A stretch of 64,000 nt of DNA from Bacteroidaceae bacterium (GCA_017465905.1 JAFTVE010000038.1:1-64000), one strand, 5' to 3'. Shown: positions 23,897 to 34,527, numbered from the stretch's first letter. Notes: generated by a model not told the origin, from the letters alone. A program made the numbers and translations.

Positions 23897-25339
23897 ATGC
23901 TGTTGAGACATAAAAAATATGTATTTCTCAGTCTTGCCCTATGCTTGTGTATGGGTATGAACGGTCAGAGCCAGAGCGATGCAAAAAGATGGTTTGCTGC
24001 CGGTGAATATGAGAAGGCTAAACCTGTATTTGCCAAACTGGTAAAAGGTAATCCACGTAGCGGAAGCCTCAATTATTGGTACGGCGTATGCCTGAACGAG
24101 ACGGGCGAGCACAAGAAGGCATTGCCCTATTTGGAAAAGGCCGTGGAGCGCGATGTGGAGAATGCTTACCGATATATCGGCGACTATTATCTAGAAGATG
24201 GAGAGTATGAGCTGGCTATCGAGAACTATGAGATATATCTGGACAAGGTAGACCCGGCGGACAGTCGTTTTGAGGAGTATACCAAACGAATGGAACAAGC
24301 CAATCGTGAGCTCAAGTATGTGCGTAAGGTGCAAAAGGTGGTGATTGTTGACAGTGTTATCCTGCCTAAGAAACACTTCCTGAGTGCATACCTTCTCAGC
24401 AAGGAGAATGGTAGCTTGAGTACTACGCCGCAGAAGATCAAGGAGAGTAAAACAGTGGAAGGCACGGCATACCGCACGGAGATTGGCGACAAGATATACT
24501 ATAGCGATGTTGATGATTCGGGACAACTGCAATTGTACATGCGTTACAAGATGCTGGATGGTTGGAGTCAGCCTACCGTTCTTGAGGGTATGCCCGAGGG
24601 AGATAACAACTATCCCTATATGTCATCGGACGGTGTCACAATCTATTTTGCCAACAATAGCCTTGAAGGATTAGGAGGATATGATATCTTCGTTACCCGT
24701 TTCAACACCAACACCAACCGATACCTGCTCCCAGAGAACATGGGCATGCCTTTCAACTCTACGGCCAATGACTATATGATGGTCATTGATGAGATCAACG
24801 AACTTGGGTGGTTTGCTACCGACCGTAACCAACCGGATAGCCTGGTATGTGTGTACACCTTCATTCCCAGCAAGGAAAAACAGTATTATGACTATGATAA
24901 AGATGACCGTCGCAAGATATTGGCAGCGGCAAATATTAGTAGCATAACTGACACTCAGGTAGATGGCAAGGCAGTGCAGAAGGCTAGAAAGACATTGCTC
25001 GAAATCAGTCTGCAAAATATGCAGACCGAGAAAAATGCACCTGAATTTACCTTTGTCATTGATGATTTCACCGATTATCATCATCTCAAGGATTTCAACA
25101 GTCCTAAAGCTCGGGAATTGTATGAGGAGTGGCAACGTAAAGGTGAGAGCTTGAAAAAACTGACTAAGCAACTCGAAGACCAACGTATGCTCTACACCCG
25201 CTCATCGGCTTCGGAGCGCAACCGCATGACACCTCAGCTACTCAAGCTGGAGAAGCAGCAGGAAGAACTCGAAACAGAGGTTGCTGGTATGGAGAGGCTC
25301 ATCCGAAATGCTGAGATTGAACACGTGCAAAAAAAATAA
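23897..25339 (+). CDS. exported TPR and WD40-like (PD40) repeat protein
   Basis: 480 residues. A signal peptide (about 1-24, LSLALCLCMGMNGQS) precedes three TPR-like repeats (about 27-135), a beta-propeller-like region of PD40 type (about 185-330; IYYSDVDDSGQLQLY, NYPYMSSDGVTIYFANN), and a C-terminal coiled coil (about 410-480). TPR-PD40 proteins of Bacteroidetes often end in an OmpA domain (as in PorE); this one does not. It is likely periplasmic or outer-membrane associated. No partner is known; nfeD and floA follow on the same strand. Confidence 0.7.
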   Translation: MLLRHKKYVFLSLALCLCMGMNGQSQSDAKRWFAAGEYEKAKPVFAKLVKGNPRSGSLNYWYGVCLNETGEHKKALPYLEKAVERDVENAYRYIGDYYLEDGEYELAIENYEIYLDKVDPADSRFEEYTKRMEQANRELKYVRKVQKVVIVDSVILPKKHFLSAYLLSKENGSLSTTPQKIKESKTVEGTAYRTEIGDKIYYSDVDDSGQLQLYMRYKMLDGWSQPTVLEGMPEGDNNYPYMSSDGVTIYFANNSLEGLGGYDIFVTRFNTNTNRYLLPENMGMPFNSTANDYMMVIDEINELGWFATDRNQPDSLVCVYTFIPSKEKQYYDYDKDDRRKILAAANISSITDTQVDGKAVQKARKTLLEISLQNMQTEKNAPEFTFVIDDFTDYHHLKDFNSPKARELYEEWQRKGESLKKLTKQLEDQRMLYTRSSASERNRMTPQLLKLEKQQEELETEVAGMERLIRNAEIEHVQKK

Positions 25340-25418
25340 GGGCTGTTGCAATTGTATAGAGATTTAAACTGAAAGAACGATACAAATAAGAAGAAGTCAA
25401 TCTTAATAATCTTAAATT

Positions 25419-25892
25419 ATGACACTTGATATCATTATTATCATCGCCCTCATTATAGTGGCTCTTGTACTCATGGTAATAGAAATGCTGCTGATTCCGG
25501 GCTTTGGAATTGCTGGTCTTGGCGCAATTGGTGCATTTGGCTATGCCAACTACTATGCTTTTACTGAAATAGGCAATCTGGCAGGTTTTATAACCTTGAC
25601 GTCGACTCTGTTTCTGGCTATTGTTATCATCGTTTTCGTGCTGAGAAGTCGTAGTATGGACAAGCTTGCTCTGAATAAGAATATAGACTCCACTGTAGCC
25701 AATGAGGCAAGCAAAGCGGTTAGGGTAGGAGACACCGGTGTAACCATCACGCGTCTGGCACTCATTGGCAATGCGCTTATTAACGACAGTATTATTGAAG
25801 TGAGGTCATGCGACGGATTTCTCGATGAAAACACTCCCATCATTGTGGAGCGCATCGTTGAAAACGTTATCATGGTTAAGAAACATTCATAA
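25419..25892 (+). CDS. NfeD-family membrane protein
   Basis: 157 residues. An N-terminal hydrophobic half with about three transmembrane helices (DIIIIIALIIVALVLMVIEML, GIAGLGAIGAFGYANYY and IITLTSTLFLAIVIIV regions) precedes a short OB-fold-like NfeD domain (about 95-157, RVGDTGVTITRLALIGNALI). NfeD proteins are partners of flotillins; the next gene is floA, 27 bp away. Truncated NfeD without the ClpP-like protease domain is usual for this arrangement. Confidence 0.85.
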   Translation: MTLDIIIIIALIIVALVLMVIEMLLIPGFGIAGLGAIGAFGYANYYAFTEIGNLAGFITLTSTLFLAIVIIVFVLRSRSMDKLALNKNIDSTVANEASKAVRVGDTGVTITRLALIGNALINDSIIEVRSCDGFLDENTPIIVERIVENVIMVKKHS

Positions 25893-25919
25893 TTTTATTA
25901 ATTCATAATTAATCGACCT

Positions 25920-26894
25920 ATGTCACCATTCATTCTGTTGGGAGTAGTACTACTCATTGTATTGCTATTCTTCTATTATTTCCCCATCATGCTTTGGTTT
26001 TCTACCAAAGTTTCGGGTGTGAAAATCTCTTTGTGGCAATTATTCCTGATGCGTTTTCGTAAAGTGCCACCAAGTGTCATTGCTTCAGCTATGGTCGAGG
26101 CTCACAAGGCAGGCCTTAGCACTATTACTCGTGACGAACTGGAGGCCCACTACCTCGCCGGAGGTCATGTGGAGCGTGTAGTTCATGCGCTTGTGTCTGC
26201 ATCAAAGGCCAACATTGACCTTACCTTCCAGATGGCTACAGCCATCGACCTTGCAGGTCGTGATGTGTTTGAAGCCGTGCAGATGTCTGTCAATCCCAAA
26301 GTTATCGATACACCTCCAGTGACAGCTGTTGCCAAGGATGGTATTCAGCTTATAGCCAAGGCTCGTGTGACAGTACGTGCCAATATCCGCCAATTGGTGG
26401 GTGGTGCCGGCGAAGATACCATCTTGGCTCGCGTTGGTGAGGGTATCGTATCATCTATCGGCTCGTCAGAGAATCATAAGTCGGTACTTGAGAATCCTGA
26501 TAGCATCTCTAAGCTTGTGCTCCGTAAGGGATTGGATGCAGGTACAGCTTTTGAGATTCTGTCTATTGACATTGCTGATATTGATATAGGTAAGAATATC
26601 GGTGCTACCCTGCAGATGGACCAGGCCAATGCCGATAAGAATATTGCACAGGCTAAGGCTGAGGAACGTCGTGCGATGGCAGTAGCACTTGAACAGGAGA
26701 TGAAGGCCAAGGCACAAGAGGCTCGCGCTAATGTTATACAGGCCGAGGCTGAGGTGCCTAAGGCTATGGCAGAGGCTTTCCGCAGCGGAAATCTAGGTAT
26801 CATGGACTATTATCGCATGAAAAACATTCAGGCCGATACAGCCATGCGCGATAATATTGCCAAGCCTGAAGCGCCCGTGAACAATGCAAAATAA
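25920..26894 (+). CDS. floA: flotillin-like protein FloA
   Basis: 324 residues. One N-terminal membrane anchor (about 5-24), then the UPF0365/FloA region with [21 protein letters not shown], an SPFH-like core and a long alanine/glutamate-rich helix (about 225-295, [21 protein letters not shown]) for oligomerisation. FloA organises membrane microdomains. Pairs with the upstream nfeD. A hairpin ends the transcript. Confidence 0.92.
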   Translation: MSPFILLGVVLLIVLLFFYYFPIMLWFSTKVSGVKISLWQLFLMRFRKVPPSVIASAMVEAHKAGLSTITRDELEAHYLAGGHVERVVHALVSASKANIDLTFQMATAIDLAGRDVFEAVQMSVNPKVIDTPPVTAVAKDGIQLIAKARVTVRANIRQLVGGAGEDTILARVGEGIVSSIGSSENHKSVLENPDSISKLVLRKGLDAGTAFEILSIDIADIDIGKNIGATLQMDQANADKNIAQAKAEERRAMAVALEQEMKAKAQEARANVIQAEAEVPKAMAEAFRSGNLGIMDYYRMKNIQADTAMRDNIAKPEAPVNNAK

Positions 26895-26908
26895 TACGTT
26901 GTTGTATT

Positions 26909-26968
26909 AGGAGTGGATAATGAGGAACTGCATGAGCAATAATCCGTCATTGTTCACTCCTATTTTTT
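26909..26968 (+). terminator. terminator after floA
   Basis: AGGAGTG (26909-26915) pairs with CACTCCT (26955-26961), with partial inner pairing GATAATGA/TCATTGTT, followed by ATTTTTTTT. Confidence 0.55.
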
Positions 26969-27002
26969 TTACTCTTCATCCTTAATTCTTCACTTTTCAC
27001 TC

Positions 27003-27875
27003 ATGAGCACCTATTACGCCCCATCAGAACTTATTATCAACGAAGATGGTTCTGTATTTCATCTTCATCTGAAACCCGAACAGTTGGCTTCAAAGGTCAT
27101 TCTTGTAGGCGACCCCGGACGTGTGGCTCTAGTGGCATCGCATTTTGACCTTATTGAATGCGATATCACAAGCCGTGAGTTCCATACAATAACTGGTATA
27201 TATAAAGGAAAGCGCGTTACGGTACTCTCTACAGGTATCGGATGTGACAACATTGACATAGTTGTCAATGAACTTGATGCTCTTGCCAATATTGACTTTG
27301 ATAGTCGTACACAGAAGCCCGAGTTCCGTCAGTTAGAGATGGTGCGTATCGGTACTTGTGGCGGTCTACAGCCAGACACTCCTGTTGGTACCTATGTGTG
27401 TTCGCGCAAAAGCATCGGTTTTGATGGTCTGCTTAACTATTATGCCGGGCGCGATGAAGTGTGTGACCTATCCTTCGAGGAGGCTTTCACCTACCACATG
27501 CATTGGAACCCACAGAAGGGAGCTCCCTATGTCATCGACAATGATGCCGAACTTCTCTCCCGTATTAATCAGGGTGATATGGTAGATGGTGTCACAATCT
27601 CTGCTGGTGGATTCTTTGGACCTCAGGGACGTAAGCTCCGTATTCCGCTTGAAGACCCGGATCAGAATGAAAAGATTATGGCTTTTGAGTATGCAGGACA
27701 TCGCATTACCAATTTCGAGATGGAAGGATCGGCCATAGCTGGTCTCTCCCGTCTGCTCGGTCATAAGGCAATGACAGTTTGTATGGTTATAGCCAATCGT
27801 CGTGCAAAAGAGGCCAATACAGGATACAAGAACAGTATAGACTATCTCATAGAGAAAGTTGTAGAAAGAATTTAA
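27003..27875 (+). CDS. nucleoside phosphorylase (uridine phosphorylase-like)
   Basis: 290 residues. VGDPGRVALVASHFD near the N-terminus and the middle IGTCGGLQPDTPVG are the phosphate and nucleoside binding motifs of the PNP/UDP family; FEMEGSAIAGLSRLLGH carries the E-M-E ribose-binding motif. It cleaves nucleosides with phosphate into base and ribose-1-phosphate in the cytoplasm. Uridine preference is suggested by the overall pattern but not proven. The fRMsr gene starts 6 bp later, so they are probably co-transcribed. Confidence 0.88.
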   Translation: MSTYYAPSELIINEDGSVFHLHLKPEQLASKVILVGDPGRVALVASHFDLIECDITSREFHTITGIYKGKRVTVLSTGIGCDNIDIVVNELDALANIDFDSRTQKPEFRQLEMVRIGTCGGLQPDTPVGTYVCSRKSIGFDGLLNYYAGRDEVCDLSFEEAFTYHMHWNPQKGAPYVIDNDAELLSRINQGDMVDGVTISAGGFFGPQGRKLRIPLEDPDQNEKIMAFEYAGHRITNFEMEGSAIAGLSRLLGHKAMTVCMVIANRRAKEANTGYKNSIDYLIEKVVERI

Positions 27876-27881
27876 GAAACA

Positions 27882-28367
27882 ATGGAACCCGCATTCACTT
27901 ATCATATTACAGACAAAGCTGCACGCTACGAGCAATTTATCAGTGATTTCCTACCTTACATTGCCGATGAGCATGAAGAGGTAAGCGTGTTGGCCAATAC
28001 CACTGCAGCCCTTCGCCAAGCTTTCGGATGGTTCTGGATAGGCTTCTATATTGTACGTGATGGACTACTCCTCCTTGGCCCCTTCCAGGGCGACGTGGCT
28101 TGCTACCGAATTCGTCATGGACGCGGTGTGTGTGGTACGGCATGGGCTGAAGCTACAACTCAAGTGGTTCCCGATGTAGAGCAGTTCCCTGGACATATTG
28201 CATGTAGTGGTAGCTCACGATCCGAGATAGTTGTTCCCCTTATAGCCAATGGAGATGTGCGAGGTGTTCTCGATATTGATAGCGATCAATTAGCCACATT
28301 TGACGAAACCGACCGCCACTACTTGGAAATCTTATGTAAGCATCTATGTGATGCCTTATATCAATAA
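27882..28367 (+). CDS. GAF-domain free-methionine-R-sulfoxide reductase
   Basis: 161 residues forming a single GAF domain as in fRMsr. Three cysteines of the type expected for the catalytic and resolving positions are visible: ACYRI, GVCGTAW and HIACSGSSRSEIVVP. The enzyme reduces free methionine-R-sulfoxide using thioredoxin. Size and start (YHITDKAARYEQF) fit. The link with the upstream nucleoside phosphorylase is only positional. Confidence 0.88.
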   Translation: MEPAFTYHITDKAARYEQFISDFLPYIADEHEEVSVLANTTAALRQAFGWFWIGFYIVRDGLLLLGPFQGDVACYRIRHGRGVCGTAWAEATTQVVPDVEQFPGHIACSGSSRSEIVVPLIANGDVRGVLDIDSDQLATFDETDRHYLEILCKHLCDALYQ

Positions 28368-28371
28368 TAAG

Positions 28372-28397
28372 AAAGGGATAGTTTGTGCTATCCCTTT
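28372..28397. terminator. terminator between convergent genes
   Basis: AAAGGGATAG (28372-28381), loop TTTGTG, CTATCCCTTT (28388-28397), then TCTG and a T-rich tail; convergent to the sigma factor gene. Confidence 0.75.
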
Positions 28398-28466
28398 TCT
28401 GTATATTCTTTTTCCCTGTACATGACTACAATGGATAGATTGTAAAAGGAAGAGAAGGATTCTTTT

Positions 28467-29060
28467 CTAGTACATCTGTAGAACAATATCTTTTTCTTGG
28501 GCTATGCGTCGCATGTTAAGGATTGCATAACGCATGCGACCAAGAGCTGTATTGATGCTAACGCCTGTGATGTCAGCTATTTCCTTGAAACTAAGGTCTT
28601 GGTAGTAGCGCATATATACAACTTCACGTTGGTTGTCGGGTAGGGCATCAACAAGGCGACGAACATCGTTGAGGGTTTGATCATTGACCATCTGCATCTC
28701 TATATTGTCATCGCATAGCTCGGCATTATTGAACAAATCAATTTCGCCTTCTTCATTAGATACGGTGTTTTCGTTACGTTCCTGACGGAAAGAGTCGATA
28801 ACCAAATTATGGGCAATACGGGTTATCCATGCACTGAACTTACCATCTGCAGTGTAGCGCCCTTGCTGTATAGTCACAATCGCTTTGACGAAGGTCTCTT
28901 GAAAGATGTCTTCAGCCAATTCTTGGTTGTGGACCACAAAATAGATATAATTGAAGAGCTTGTCCTGATAACGAGAGAGCAACTCATCAAACGCCTTATT
29001 CTCACCCTTTGAATAGAGAGCTACCAACATATCGTCGGTCAGCTGATTCAAATTTTTCAT
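28467..29060 (-). CDS. ECF-type RNA polymerase sigma factor
   Basis: 197 residues with region 2 (YIYFVVHNQELAEDIFQETFVKAI) and region 4 (LSFKEIADITGVSINTALGRMRYAI) and a long acidic linker (about 95-120). There is no anti-sigma factor or SusC-like receptor next to it, so it is not of the usual polysaccharide-signalling type; it resembles the solitary, conserved sigma factor of Bacteroidetes that has no dedicated anti-sigma. The upstream 189 bp contain no second gene. Regulon unknown. Confidence 0.88.
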   Translation of the reverse strand: MKNLNQLTDDMLVALYSKGENKAFDELLSRYQDKLFNYIYFVVHNQELAEDIFQETFVKAIVTIQQGRYTADGKFSAWITRIAHNLVIDSFRQERNENTVSNEEGEIDLFNNAELCDDNIEMQMVNDQTLNDVRRLVDALPDNQREVVYMRYYQDLSFKEIADITGVSINTALGRMRYAILNMRRIAQEKDIVLQMY

Positions 29061-29249
29061 TACTACTTACTTTTGTTGTTTAGAGTAAGAGTGTTTCGAT
29101 AGGCGTTCTGTTTAAATTGTTGTTAAATAAAATTTCACTCCATCTGTAATAATTACACATGGTTTTCGTTGGCAAAGGAAAGCATAATTTTGTTATCGTG
29201 CAACATTTTTGCTCGATTTTAACACAATAAGGGGTGCATTTCTTCGTTT

Positions 29250-30227
29250 TTATGCCATTTTGTAATCATTGGTAAGGCGAAAACCGCGCAAAAAGTCCTC
29301 TACATCCATACGCTTCTTCCCTGCCAGTTGCAGCGTGCGAAGGCTTAAGGCACCATCAAGTGTGTGAACATAGATATAGTGCTTGCCATCGGTCTCTATA
29401 CTTCCGCATGGGAGCTCTGGATTCTTGGGGGGTACGATGGTTGACTCAAATACTTTTACGACCATCTCTGTGCCTTCGGGAGTGATGAGATTAGTCCATG
29501 CGGCAGGGTAAGGGGAGAGCCCCCGGATAAAGTCGTAAACCTGCTTGGCTGGCTTTTGCCAATTGATGCGGCAGGTATCCTTGAAAATTTTTGGTGCAGG
29601 ACGCAATTCTTCCGTAATCATCTGCTCCTGAGGAGTCGCTTGTGCCGTTCCTGCAATAATGTCATCAACAGTATCGCATACCACATTGCCACCGAGCATC
29701 ATCAAACGATCGTGTACATCGCCCACACAATCGGTGTCACTGATGGGCACACGTACTTGGCGAATCACTGCCCCAGTATCAATCTCGTGCTTGAGAAAGA
29801 AGGTTGTAACGCCTGTCTCTTTATCACCATTGATTACAGCCCAATTAATTGGGGCTGCACCTCGGTATTGGGGAAGGAGTGAGGCGTGCAGATTAAAGGT
29901 GCCAAGTCTCGGCATAGACCAAACAATCTCGGGAAGCATACGGAAAGCCACGACAATCTGAAGGTCGGCTTGCAAGGAACGGAGTTCCTCAATAAAGGCT
30001 TCATCCTTGAGTCTCTCGGGCTGCAAAACTCGTAATCCATGCTCAACAGCATATTGCTTAACAGGTGTAGGCTGCAATACGCTACCATGACGGCCTACCG
30101 CTTTATCGGGGCCAGTGACTACACCTACTATATTATAGCCTCTCTCAACGAGGCAACGAAGGCTCTCGACTGCAAAGTCGGGAGTACCCATATATACAAT
30201 TCTTAGATTCTCTTTGGTCAATTCCAT
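29250..30227 (-). CDS. fmt: methionyl-tRNA formyltransferase
   Basis: 325 residues. The catalytic region FNLHASLLPQYRGAAPINWA and the binding loop around LGTF are intact; the C-terminal domain (about 210-325) is the OB-fold typical of Fmt. It formylates initiator Met-tRNA. It is the last gene of the minus-strand set prfC, sua5, clc, fmt (gaps of 5, 37 and 41 bp). No def gene is nearby. Confidence 0.95.
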   Translation of the reverse strand: MELTKENLRIVYMGTPDFAVESLRCLVERGYNIVGVVTGPDKAVGRHGSVLQPTPVKQYAVEHGLRVLQPERLKDEAFIEELRSLQADLQIVVAFRMLPEIVWSMPRLGTFNLHASLLPQYRGAAPINWAVINGDKETGVTTFFLKHEIDTGAVIRQVRVPISDTDCVGDVHDRLMMLGGNVVCDTVDDIIAGTAQATPQEQMITEELRPAPKIFKDTCRINWQKPAKQVYDFIRGLSPYPAAWTNLITPEGTEMVVKVFESTIVPPKNPELPCGSIETDGKHYIYVHTLDGALSLRTLQLAGKKRMDVEDFLRGFRLTNDYKMA

Positions 30228-30268
30228 ATATTTTGTTTTTTTGACAAATAAGTACTCCTTTATTACTA

Positions 30269-32092
30269 TTATTCGTCGGAGTAGTCGAGCATTATCTTAC
30301 GATATTCGTTGAATATCTTTGAGCGTGAGGCAAAGCCCAGGTAACGTCCCTCTTCATCCTCTACAGGAAGATTCCATGCGCGTGTCTCATCAAATTTACG
30401 CATTACGACATCCATGGCATCGGTGACTGAAAGGCGTGCGAGAGGTTCACGCATGAACTTATCTACAGTATAGCGGTGATAGAGTTCACTGCGGAACATA
30501 TAATGGCGCACATCATCAAGCTGTACGATGCCGACAAGGCGATTGTCCTTGTTGAGTACGGGGAAAAGATTGCGACGTGACTCTGAAATAAGGCTTGTAA
30601 GCTGTCCTAACTCCATATCAATCGTCGCAGATTTAAAGTCCTTCTCGATAACATTCTCTGTACGCATCAGTGTTAATATTGATTGGTCCTTGTCATGAGT
30701 AAGTAGCTCACCCTTCTTAGCAAGACGCATCGAATAGATACTGTGTGACTGGAACACACGGATGGTAAGATAGGAGAATAGAGAGGTTATCATCAAGGGT
30801 AGGAAAAGATCGTATCCACCAGTGAGCTCTGCAATGAGGAAGATACCCGTGAGCGGTGCATGCATGACTCCGCTCATGAGACCAGCCATACCGAATAGAG
30901 CAAAATTGTTCTCTGGCAAGTATACGCTTATACCAATATTATTGCAGAAGTGCGAATATACGAAGCCGGTAATGCAGCCTAAGAAGAGGCTGGGAGCAAA
31001 TATACCTCCACATCCGCCGCCACCGTTCGTGGCAGTGGTGGCAAATACCTTAAAAAGTACTACTAAGCTAAGGTATATAAGCAGCATTTGAGAGTGTCCA
31101 TAAAAGAATGAGCCCTCCATTGCGGCACTCCACTCCATAGAGTCTCTTCCATTTAGTAGCAGTTCTATCGTTTCGTATCCTTCTCCGTAGAGTGACGGGA
31201 AAAGGAAGATAAGTAGGCTAAGTGTAGCTCCACCGATAAGGAGTTTTACGTATGGATTCTTGAAACGACGGAATACGTCTTCAAGCTTGTTCATCGTCTC
31301 AGAGAAATAAAGCGAAACAAATCCGCATATAATACCCATCAGTATCACGTAGGGAATACGTTCCATTGCAAACGTATTAGCTAGACTGAATCGGAACATC
31401 GCCTCGGTACCTGTAGCTATGTACGATACTGTTGCTGCCGTCACACTTGAGATGAGAAGGGGCATGAGCGACGACATGGTGAGGTCGATGAGCAGCACCT
31501 CAATAGTAAACACCAGTCCGGCTATGGGGGCCTTGAAGATACCTGCCACTGCACCAGCAGCACCACAGCCCACGAGAAGCATCATCGTACGGGCATCTAC
31601 TCGAAATAGTTTGCCTAGGTTGGAACCAATAGCCGAACCTGTCAGTACTATTGGTGCCTCGGCACCCACCGAACCTCCAAAGCCAATGGTGATGGAAGAG
31701 GCTACTACCGAAGAATACATGTTGTGTGGGCGTATGCGGGCCTGTTTCCGCGAGATAGCATAAAGAATCTTTGTTACTCCATGCCCTATATCGTCACGCA
31801 CGATATAGCGAATAAAAAGTCCGGCCAGAAAGATTCCTGCTACAGGATAGAGTAGGTATAGATAGTTGGCTTCATCTGTAGAAAAATTTTCTGTAAGAAA
31901 ATGCTGAATGAAATGAATGAGGCTCTTAAGCACGAGTGCGGCAAAGGCGGAGAAGAGTCCTACAATTACAGCCAATATAAGTGTGAAGTTTTTCGTACCG
32001 ATATGTTGTTCGCGCCATTGGGTAAAGCGTAAAAACCAAGATGCCTTTTGAGACATACCCATTGCTTCAGATGTATTAACACTTCTAATCAT
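30269..32092 (-). CDS. ClC-family anion channel/transporter with CBS pair
   Basis: 607 residues. About ten to twelve membrane segments fill residues 35-440, followed by two CBS domains (about 455-600). In the second ClC signature the gating glutamate is kept (GSVGAEAP). The first signature reads GHGVTKI where the E. coli protein has GSGIP, so the anion-coordinating serine is replaced by histidine; the third reads GGIFAP, normal. Transport could be chloride, proton-coupled, or another anion; this is not decided by the sequence. CBS domains suggest nucleotide regulation. Between sua5 and fmt in one operon. Confidence 0.88.
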   Translation of the reverse strand: MIRSVNTSEAMGMSQKASWFLRFTQWREQHIGTKNFTLILAVIVGLFSAFAALVLKSLIHFIQHFLTENFSTDEANYLYLLYPVAGIFLAGLFIRYIVRDDIGHGVTKILYAISRKQARIRPHNMYSSVVASSITIGFGGSVGAEAPIVLTGSAIGSNLGKLFRVDARTMMLLVGCGAAGAVAGIFKAPIAGLVFTIEVLLIDLTMSSLMPLLISSVTAATVSYIATGTEAMFRFSLANTFAMERIPYVILMGIICGFVSLYFSETMNKLEDVFRRFKNPYVKLLIGGATLSLLIFLFPSLYGEGYETIELLLNGRDSMEWSAAMEGSFFYGHSQMLLIYLSLVVLFKVFATTATNGGGGCGGIFAPSLFLGCITGFVYSHFCNNIGISVYLPENNFALFGMAGLMSGVMHAPLTGIFLIAELTGGYDLFLPLMITSLFSYLTIRVFQSHSIYSMRLAKKGELLTHDKDQSILTLMRTENVIEKDFKSATIDMELGQLTSLISESRRNLFPVLNKDNRLVGIVQLDDVRHYMFRSELYHRYTVDKFMREPLARLSVTDAMDVVMRKFDETRAWNLPVEDEEGRYLGFASRSKIFNEYRKIMLDYSDE

Positions 32093-32129
32093 TACTTACA
32101 GTTTGCTATCCATTAATACTCACCAAACT

Positions 32130-32705
32130 CTAAACTCTAATCACCTTCACCTGTCCGCCGGCTCCGAGTTTGATGATGCTCGACGGTGTGGCATAGGGCG
32201 GTTCGTCTTGACGCACAGCTACGATATAGTCTACCGCCTGCTTTATTTCTTCGCTGATTTCAGCAAACGAAGCTGGTGAGGGCTCGCCGCTGATATTGGC
32301 CGAGGTAGATACTATCGGTTTGCGGAAGCGGAAGCAAAGCTGGTTGGAGAACTCCTCGCGCGTGACCCTCATGCCCACGCTGCCATCTTCGGCCACAAGG
32401 CTGGGGGCCAGGTTGTGTGCTCCGTCATAGATGATCGTGAGCGGCTTTTCAGAGAGTTCGATGAGGTCCCATGCCACATCGGGCACTTCGCGGATGAAGC
32501 TCTGCACCTTTACGTCGCTATCCACCAAGACTAGCATTGCCTTGCTGTCGGCACGCCGCTTGATCTCGTACACCCGACGCACAGCCTCCTCGTTGGTGGC
32601 ATCGCATCCGATGCCCCATATCGTATCGGTGGGATACAGGATTACTCCCCCCTTGTGCAGCACGTCACATGCCCGTTTTATCTCTTCGCGATACAGTTCG
32701 TTCAT
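32130..32705 (-). CDS. threonylcarbamoyl-AMP synthase (Sua5/YrdC)
   Basis: 191 residues forming only the YrdC domain (no Sua5 C-terminal part): LYPTDTIWGIGCDA at the start, KRRADSKAMLVLVDS, and the STSANISGEPSPASFAEI loop. It makes threonylcarbamoyl-AMP for the t6A modification of tRNA position 37. The gene ends before clc and starts 5 bp after prfC, consistent with a translation-linked operon. Confidence 0.92.
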   Translation of the reverse strand: MNELYREEIKRACDVLHKGGVILYPTDTIWGIGCDATNEEAVRRVYEIKRRADSKAMLVLVDSDVKVQSFIREVPDVAWDLIELSEKPLTIIYDGAHNLAPSLVAEDGSVGMRVTREEFSNQLCFRFRKPIVSTSANISGEPSPASFAEISEEIKQAVDYIVAVRQDEPPYATPSSIIKLGAGGQVKVIRV

Positions 32706-32710
32706 CTCTT

Positions 32711-34276
32711 TTAGAATTCGCTGGTGAAGTGAAAACGGATGTTCTTGAAGTCTATCTGCGCCATCTGAAGGACGTAGCCACTGTCGGCAAGGAAGACATC
32801 GCGTCCCTCGATGTCCTTGGCCATGAACTGGTACTTGCGTTTCTTGAATGCCTCCAGTTCGGCCTCGTCATCGCTCTCTATCCAGCAGGCTTTGTAGAGG
32901 CTCACTGGCTCCCAGCGACACTTGGCGTTGTACTCGTTCTCCAGGCGGTATTGAATAACTTCGAACTGAAGTTGTCCCACGGTACCAATGATTTTACGGC
33001 CGTTGAACTGGTTCACGAACAGCTGTGCCACACCTTCGCCCATGAGTTGGTCGATACCCTTGGCCAGTTGCTTGGTCTTCATGGGGTCGGCATTCTCGAT
33101 GTACTTGAACATCTCGGGCGAGAACGAGGGCAATCCCTTGAAGTGGAGCAGTTCGCCTTCGGTGAGCGTGTCGCCAATCTTGAAGTTACCTGTATCGGGC
33201 AGACCAATGATATCGCCAGGGTAGGCTACATCGATGGTGCTCTTGCGCTGCGCCATGAACTGGGTCGGCGAAGAGAAACGCATCGTCTTTCCGGAACGGA
33301 TATGCAGGTAGGGCGCATTGCGCACAAACTTACCCGAGCACACCTTGCAGAAGGCCACGCACGAGCGGTGGTTGGGGTCGATGTTGGCGGTGATCTTGAA
33401 GATGAAGCCGGTGAACTTGTCCTCGGCGGGCACCACCTCGCGCTCTACGGCAGGTGTGGGGCGCGGACTTGGGGCTATCTCCACGAAGCAGTCGAGCAGT
33501 TCCTTCACACCGAAGTTGTTGAGTGCCGAACCAAAGAACACGGGTGCCACAGTCGCCGAGAGGTAATCCTCCACATTGAACTCGGGGTAAACGCCCTCGA
33601 TGAGTTCGAGGTCGGCACGCAGCTTTTCGGCTTGTGCCTCACCGATATTCTCCTCCAGCTCGCTGCTGTTGATATCAATCTCCTTCTTCTCGGTCACGGT
33701 TTGCTTGCTCGGTGTATAGAGGTCGAACTTCTTCTCGTACCTATTATATACTCCCTTGAAGCGAGCTCCCTGCTCGATAGGCCAGCTCAGGGGGAGCACA
33801 CTGATCTTCAGTTCATCCTCCAGCTCGTCGAGCAGCTCGAAGGGGTCGCGTCCCTCGCGGTCCATCTTGTTGACGTAGATGATAACTGGTGTATTGCGCA
33901 TGCGGCACACCTCCATGAGCTTGCGGGTCTGTGTCTCCACACCCTTGGCACTGTCGACCACGATGATAACGCTGTCTACGGCCGTGAGTGTGCGGAAGGT
34001 ATCTTCGGCAAAGTCCTGGTGACCGGGCGTGTCGAGGATATTTACCTTGTAGTCCTTATAGTCAAACTCCATCACCGATGTGGTCACCGATATACCGCGC
34101 TGCTTCTCTATCTCCATCCAGTCCGATGTGGCGGTCTTCTTTATCTTGTTAGACTTCACGGCACCGGCCACCTGTATCTGTCCGCCGAAGAGCAGCAACT
34201 TCTCGGTGAGGGTGGTCTTGCCGGCATCGGGGTGCGATATGATTGCAAACGTACGTCTTCTTTCTATTTCGTTCAT
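32711..34276 (-). CDS. prfC: peptide chain release factor 3
   Basis: 521 residues with GTPase motifs HPDAGKTT (G1), DTPGHQDF (G3) and [10 protein letters not shown] (G4), followed by an RF3-type domain III (about 390-521; [24 protein letters not shown]). RF3 releases RF1/RF2 from the ribosome. It heads the operon. The whole reverse strand is open in one frame (a shadow frame of similar length), which I take as codon-bias artefact. A -7 box TACCTTTG is at 34341-34334. Confidence 0.95.
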   Translation of the reverse strand: MNEIERRRTFAIISHPDAGKTTLTEKLLLFGGQIQVAGAVKSNKIKKTATSDWMEIEKQRGISVTTSVMEFDYKDYKVNILDTPGHQDFAEDTFRTLTAVDSVIIVVDSAKGVETQTRKLMEVCRMRNTPVIIYVNKMDREGRDPFELLDELEDELKISVLPLSWPIEQGARFKGVYNRYEKKFDLYTPSKQTVTEKKEIDINSSELEENIGEAQAEKLRADLELIEGVYPEFNVEDYLSATVAPVFFGSALNNFGVKELLDCFVEIAPSPRPTPAVEREVVPAEDKFTGFIFKITANIDPNHRSCVAFCKVCSGKFVRNAPYLHIRSGKTMRFSSPTQFMAQRKSTIDVAYPGDIIGLPDTGNFKIGDTLTEGELLHFKGLPSFSPEMFKYIENADPMKTKQLAKGIDQLMGEGVAQLFVNQFNGRKIIGTVGQLQFEVIQYRLENEYNAKCRWEPVSLYKACWIESDDEAELEAFKKRKYQFMAKDIEGRDVFLADSGYVLQMAQIDFKNIRFHFTSEF

Positions 34277-34465
34277 GTCTATTTTTGTTCTTCAGTTTTT
34301 TTGTGATTTTTTTATATGTTTGTCATATTCGAACAAAGGTAGTGCTTTTTTTTGGTATACAGAAAACAAAGCGGATTTATTTGCTAGTTGTGAGCTGAGT
34401 GTAAATGGTATTCATCTTTTATATGTTACTTTCTCCGTATGATGGTATAAATAAATTCGTGTAAT

Positions 34466-34497
34466 CTTCGCTTAATCGATTTTTTACACTAATTTTG
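34466..34497 (+). promoter_or_regulatory. promoter of aspS, copy 1 of a repeated block
   Basis: TTCG (34466-34469), spacer beginning CTTAATCG and a T6 run, then TAATTTTG (34490-34497). Almost identical to the blocks before panC and the DUF4924 gene, including the spacer. Confidence 0.75.
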
Positions 34498-34527
34498 CAC
34501 TCATTAATATATTATATAGAATTTGAT

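Noticed and set aside
32669..34306. 545-codon open frame antisense to prfC, spanning the whole gene and both ends
   Set aside because: prfC is unambiguous; the antisense frame has no family features and arises from codon bias.
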